Shown piece by piece: positions 59,695 to 64,000 of a stretch of 64,000 bases of DNA. Under the pieces are notes generated by a model that was given only the letters and a program-made list of their open reading frames with translations, did no database searches and was not told the DNA's origin. The position numbers and the translations under genes are program-made. Position 1 is the stretch's first letter; each line of letters begins with the position of its first letter. The DNA is from Lumbricus terrestris. Lineage: Eukaryota; Annelida; Clitellata; Crassiclitellata; Lumbricidae. The stretch covers positions 6,343,766 through 6,407,765 of the forward strand of contig OX457047.1 of NCBI GenBank assembly GCA_949752735.1, written 5' to 3'.

Positions 59695-59770
59695 CTACTA
59701 TATATAGGCAAATTTATAACATTTTAGAAGGTGTTTAATATCGATTATTATGAAACCTACGTTTCTTTTT
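59695..59770 (+). repeat. Dispersed repeat (AGAAGGTGTTTAATATCGAT), copy 3
   Basis: TATATATAGGCAAATTTATA, TTTAGAAGGTGTTTAATATC and TATGAAACCTACGTTTC. Confidence 0.65.
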
Positions 59771-60061
59771 GAAAATGTTATCGAACGGAAAGGACGGACT
59801 GATAAATAAAGAAACCATTAAGATGTGAATCGATTTCATGTATCGAATACTTGACCGAGTTTAACCTTTTAACCCTTTATGGTCGAGCACGTTCGCTGGC
59901 GACGGGAACTTCCGGTTTGCGGTCGCGGGGGTCGATGGGAGATGCGGGGTCGGTGGGGAATAATTGCGACGAACTGGTTTCCTTAGACGACAAAATCCAT
60001 TTCAGTGTTTATACATTATTGTGTTCATTTTCTTCACCAGTGGAATACATATCACGTCTGT

Positions 60062-60170
60062 TTATCCGTTTGTCTGTCTGTCTGTCAGTCTGACTGTTTG
60101 TCTGCTTATGTATGTTTATCCGTTTGTCTGTCTGTCTGTCAGTCTGACTGTTCTTCTGACCAGTTTACTT
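60062..60170. repeat. Two direct copies of a TCTG-rich 54-bp unit
   Basis: TATCCGTTTGTCTGTCTGTC, TGTCAGTCTGACTGTT occurs at 60063 and again at 60117. Confidence 0.85.
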
Positions 60171-60474
60171 GTCTCTTTGTCTCTACGTGTTTATACGATT
60201 GATTTGGATAGACGGATATATCGGAAAATAGTAGAACAGAAAAAAATGGATTTATATTTAGACAGATAGATAGGTAGATTAAATTATAGAGATTTCAACA
60301 TTGACTTTGTAACTCTGTGCTTTAGTTATTAAACACTGTTTAGAATGAATGAGTTATTTAATAAATGAATAAATAATAAAATTAATTGATTAAAAGATGG
60401 TTGCTGAAACAAACAACAACAACAATTGTCTTATTTGTGATGGAATAGACAGGCGCCCTTTTATTTATTTTTTG

Positions 60475-60705
60475 TGGGGCGCAGTGGTGTAGTGGTATAT
60501 GTTCGTTGCCTTGCAGTCGAAAGGTTGCAGGTTAGAATCCACCTCAAGTCGCCGCGTAGGAACCTTGGGCAAGTCCTTTGCTCGCAATATTGCTCAGCGC
60601 TTCGACGTGAAACCCCTACGCATTGTCCGCGCTGCAGTCGGGAGCACCTCTGAGTAGCTAGATCTTGAAACGGCGCTGTACAAGTGTACATACATATAAA
60701 GACGG
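60475..60705 (+). mobile_element. tRNA-derived SINE
   Basis: It starts GGGCGCAGTGGTGTAGTGGT with a B-box-like GGTTAGAATCC at 60530-60540 (one change from the consensus). The body CTCAAGTCGCCGCGTAGGAA and CTCAGCGCTTCGACGTGAAA follow. The 3' block GGGAGCACCTCTGAGTAG, GGCGCTGTACAAGTG is the LINE-like tail. Confidence 0.85.
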
Positions 60706-60813
60706 ATTTTTTTTAAAATATGAAGATCATGTCATTGACGAAAGAATCTGCAAATATGGTTTCGAATAATTTATAGTTTCGAATCTGATTTATTTTATAG
60801 GATGATAAGAACC

Positions 60814-62032
60814 TTAACCCTTATAGGGTCACGATTTTTCTCAACCGATTTTGGTCACCTGGGGGTAAAAAAATACCCCCACTGTGATTCGCAAGAGTCC
60901 TATGATAAACTCCGATTTGTAAGTATAAAACTAAAAGAAGTTATTTATGGAAGGTTCGCGGAATGCATTGGAACCAAAGTTGCATATGCAGCGCTGCAGG
61001 AAAATCAAAATGGCGGACAAAATGGCGGCCAGAATTTTAAATGGGTATAAGTGAAGTTATGTATGCAATGGAAAAATGATTTCAGAGTCTAAATCAACAT
61101 TTTCGAGGTGAGGGAATGCAATGGATCCAATGGCACATATGTGGAACTGCACAAAAATCAAAATGGCGGACAAAATGGCGGACAGAATATTAAAATGGCT
61201 ATTAGTGAAGTCATATGTGCAATGGAAACATGATCTCCGGGTCTAAATCAGCATTTTTGAGGCCAAGGAATGCGATGGAACCAATTTCGCTTACATGGCA
61301 CTGCAAGGAAACCACAATTGGGATAAAATGGTGGCCAGATTCTTGAATTGGCACATATGTGGCACTGCACGAAAATCAAAATGGCGGACAAAATGGCGGC
61401 CAGAAATTATCATATCTAGTCGAAATTTTTAGTAGCCTATGATTACACTGCAGTTTAACTATTGCTGTCATTATATATATGTGCCATATTCATACTCCAA
61501 TGTTTCATAACTTGATCTATCAATAGTTTAAATGTTTCATGAATTGACAGATAAAGGACATACAGTCTATTCATGCCCAGTTGCTGCCAATACAATTGCG
61601 TTCAAGTGTACATGACAAGATCGCACTTCGACAGCTGCAATAGGGCTTGATGCTACACTTGTTAACTACGCGTGATTTGCTGTAGACAATTTCATTTATT
61701 CATCCTAATTTTATGAAACCAAAACGATTTCTATTATAATGTCCAGATACTGATAAGGAGACATTTTAACATCAAGACACTCATGTGTAAACATGCATAA
61801 TGCTAAATAATTCCTGAGTAAAATAGCTAGGACGTGGTACATTTTGATACTTTATAGTTTATACCTTATTTGGGTGCATGAATAAATAATGAAACTGGAT
61901 GCATTCTGTGCAGGAAACATAATTAGGAAAAGTCATAGAAGCGATTTTTTCAACTATTTTCAGTGATGAAAATTTTCGCGAAAAACCGAGATGGGGGTAT
62001 TTTTTACCCCCCGGTGACCCTATAAGGGTTAA
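60814..62032. mobile_element. piggyBac-like MITE, 1.2 kb, TTAA target duplication
   Basis: The left end TTAACCCTTATAGGGTCAC is the exact reverse complement of the right end GTGACCCTATAAGGGTTAA. TTAA flanks both sides, as in piggyBac. A second inverted block, GGGGGTAAAAAAATACCCCC on the left and GGGGGTATTTTTTACCCCC on the right, lies just inside, offset by about 25 bp on the left. The interior carries three to four copies of AAAATCAAAATGGCGGACAA. No transposase is present, so it is non-autonomous. Confidence 0.85.
60940..61410 (+). repeat. Internal tandem repeats of the piggyBac-like MITE
   Basis: AATCAAAATGGCGGACAAAA, TGGCGGCCAGAAT occurs near 60998, 61154 and 61373, with GGAATGCAATGGAACCAAT-type spacers. 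The period is about 130-220 bp because of internal deletions. Confidence 0.7.
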
Positions 62033-62084
62033 AAGAGGTTTAGCCTACTACGAAATTTTCTTTCACGTTGCTAGACGACTGTGC

Positions 62085-62250
62085 TAAAATTCATACATTC
62101 CAGAAGTTATAAAGCGCTTCTGCAAGTGAATTACTCAGAAGCAAAGCACTATTTCTTAATCTAAAAAATGTGCTTCAGAAGGTGTACCAGTAAGCAGAAG
62201 TATCTGCTGCAGGAGACCATTACAAACAACTGGACCGACCACAGAAAAGT
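62085..62250 (-). repeat. Dispersed repeat with SINE/LINE-like tail, copy 1
   Basis: CATTCCAGAAGTTATAAAGC, GCTTCTGCAAGTGAATTACT, CAGAAGC resembles inverted AGCGCTTCTGAGTAAT tails. The following block matches 63420-63475. Confidence 0.5.
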
Positions 62251-62399
62251 ATATTTTTCATCCTTGCAGTCCATGTCAGCATCTTCATTTTACGCCGTAC
62301 AATGACTGGAATAAAAAAATATATATATGGCAGTTGCGAAAGATGATTGACTTGAATTTAACTATTTTTTGCGACATCGTGTCGTAACATGGATTATTA

Positions 62400-62590
62400 A
62401 TGTTGCCCTCCTCTGTTCTCTAAGCTTGAGACTGGCATTATTCAAGGTCTTGAAGTCCATGGACGAGATATATTAGGATGTTAGTAGCAGCCTCAGTTTA
62501 TCGTATTCGGGTGATAACGAGGATAATTATCGTCACCCTCCTCCTTTATCCAGGCTTGGGACTGGCACTGGCACTGGCCAGATTGATATA
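62400..62590 (+). repeat. Two tandemly placed dispersed repeats (CTTGGGACTGGCA core)
   Basis: TTGCCCTCCTCTGTTCTCTA, AGCTTGAGACTGGCATT at 62404 and CACCCTCCTCCTTTATCCAG, GCTTGGGACTGGCACTGGC at 62533. Both belong to the family at 3920 and 57900. Confidence 0.6.
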
Positions 62591-63344
62591 GAATAAACAG
62601 CTGATTACGTAGTTTAAATAAGGAAAGAGGAGGAGATGAGTTGTCTTGTTTATTGGCTTTAATCCTTTGATGACGAAATGAGTGACGTGGTTTCCCGTTG
62701 TCTTCCTCGCAAACAATTATGGGCAAGCAACTTGTTCAGGGTCGCTACGCAGTGGTCTGAGGTGGATTCGAAGATTGGCTTTCAAGGAAGACTTGGATAC
62801 GAAAGATGACCTCCTCATACATACTTTATCTCTGTCTCTCTCTCTGTCCCTATCTGTCTGATTGTCTCTCTCCTTTCCTTCTTTATATTTACGACATTCC
62901 ATCCATCCTTCCGTCCATCCTTCCGCCCATCGATCTTTGCAACTGGAAACAAGAATATCATTAGAGTGTTAGAAAAATTACGCCCGAAATATCTTGCGGT
63001 GTATATACACGCACCTGCATTCAACACACCCTTGTTTCATTTCTCACGCTTTCTTTAAAGTGTAAATCAGTTTGCGAAACTTTCGAAATGAACGTCTTGT
63101 GCTTAGGAACGGTGCAATAATTACATCCAATACCACCTACTTATATCGTAAGTTTAAGACGCTTAAAAAGGTGTCGCAAAAAGACAGTTCTCGCAGCGAG
63201 GATGAATAAATAATAAATAATCTTTTCTTTAATTGAACGCCTGCAAGACGCACTGCGCTTTACATTTACAAGTTACACGGCGCTAATAGCAGCCTACAAA
63301 GCATATCCGCCCACTACCTCTCGCACTCTTGGCCAGCGTGTTAG

Positions 63345-63480
63345 CCATTACTATTCCGTGCATTCCAGAATTTATATAGCGCTTCTTAAAATGGATTACT
63401 CAGAAGCGATATCTCTTAATCCAGTAAAAAATGTGCAACTGTAGGTGTGAGATACAGGCAAGAAAACCGCAGGAAATTAC
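63345..63480 (-). repeat. Dispersed repeat with SINE/LINE-like tail, copy 2
   Basis: CATTCCAGAATTTATATAGC, GCTTCTTAAAATGGATTACT, CAGAAGC, then TCTTAATCCAGTAAAAAATG, parallels 62090-62175. Confidence 0.5.
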
Positions 63481-63529
63481 TTTTTATGTATATGCTTTCC
63501 TTGTCTTGTGTGGAATCAGTTTAAGGAAC

Positions 63530-63580
63530 GTTGTGTCAGTCTCAAGCTTAGAGTATAGAGGAAGGCGACCTCATGTTGCG
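63530..63580 (-). repeat. Inverted fragment of the CTTGGGACTGGCA repeat
   Basis: CAGTCTCAAGCTTAGAGTAT, AGAGGAAGGCGACCTC is the reverse complement of the 62404-type sequence. Confidence 0.5.
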
Positions 63581-64000
63581 ACACGAGCAAGTGCATTGAG
63601 ATAAGCCCCACCGCCCCCAAATAATAATTATTAGCGCCAACCTACACAACGTTTGGGGTGTCCGGGGGAGCTTTGTATTATAATTTGTACAGTACACTGG
63701 CATCATCTTCAGCGCTGCTGAGTTCCGAGTCCAAAAACTGGCTTTATAGGCTGCTAATGTCTCTCTGTTCTGTTAGTAATTAAAATTGGCTTCGATTAGT
63801 CCTATTGCAACAAAATTCGTTGCACTTGCTGTGCATGATGTCCAGCCATCTGTCGAATGTGTATGAAACGACGTTCGCCACCTACCGAATGAGCGGCTAC
63901 TCATCGTTCAGTCGCCAGGGGACGTGAATGTTTATAAGATTTAAATAATTGATGATAATGCAAGACGACGAAGGTGATGACGATGACGATGACAACGTCA

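Noticed and set aside
60802..61050. 82-codon open frame at the start of the piggyBac-like element
   Set aside because: It begins outside the element and runs through its terminal and internal repeats; no transposase similarity.

Overview
The window is metazoan nuclear DNA, most likely from a marine invertebrate. It is AT-rich, gene-poor and full of young and old mobile DNA: several clades of non-LTR retrotransposon, a tRNA-headed SINE, small non-autonomous DNA elements, minisatellites and many microsatellites. One clear host coding exon is visible, a SUEL/galactose-binding lectin half-domain at 49919-50104 (+) with good splice sites. One further GC-rich stretch (13290-13780, -) may be coding. 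I cannot name the species.

The centrepiece is a complete Polinton/Maverick (adintovirus-like) element at 25892-42055. It is 16,164 bp long, has terminal inverted repeats of about 424 and 475 bp, and is flanked by a perfect 6-bp target-site duplication, GAACAT. From left to right it carries: integrase with C-terminal chromodomain (-); zinc-ribbon/phospholipase A2-like protein (-); packaging ATPase (+); penton-like minor capsid (+); pX/Mu-like core protein (+); a dUTPase-fold protein without the catalytic residue (+); a hydrophobic 232-aa protein (+); a small chimeric gene built from its two neighbours (+); a conserved 296-aa protein (+); a pVI-like amphipathic protein (+); major capsid protein (+); a SAP + NUMOD1-like protein (+); two tandem fibre-like genes with C1q-like heads (-); adenain-type protease (-); two tandem HNH genes, one degenerate (-); protein-primed DNA polymerase B (-); and a SAP-repeat gene split by an in-frame stop (-). 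The genes form a virion-assembly, replication and integration set. They are packed with gaps of tens of bases, and nearly all start in an AT-rich 'TATAAAATG'-like context. Polymerase B is open, but ATPase, penton, core protein, MCP, protease, integrase and the SAP gene carry frameshifts, stops or missing starts, several at homopolymers.

Left flank (1-25.9 kb): decayed CR1-like LINE 3' fragments (183-714, 2060-2700, 4682-5165, 14150-14660), two minisatellites (895-1775 and 7725-9290), SINE copies (about 10771-11122, 11586-11775, 15690-15920), an RTE/BovB-like reverse transcriptase (16797-18359), and an apparently intact two-ORF CR1/L2-like LINE (ORFs 19976-20809 and 21760-25005, tail at about 25358).

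Right flank (42-64 kb): an RTE-like EN-RT LINE at 44074-47450 (-) with a 19-bp target duplication. It landed in the end of a roughly 118-bp inverted-repeat element that also occurs at 48666-48784 and 15222-15339. Further right are other reverse-transcriptase relics, the lectin exon, long purine/pyrimidine microsatellites, a SINE (60475-60700) and a 1.2-kb piggyBac-like MITE with TTAA ends (60814-62032). A short core, AAGGTGTCTAAYR or its reverse complement, recurs through the dispersed repeats, and a related T/A-rich ACACC core occurs in both minisatellites.
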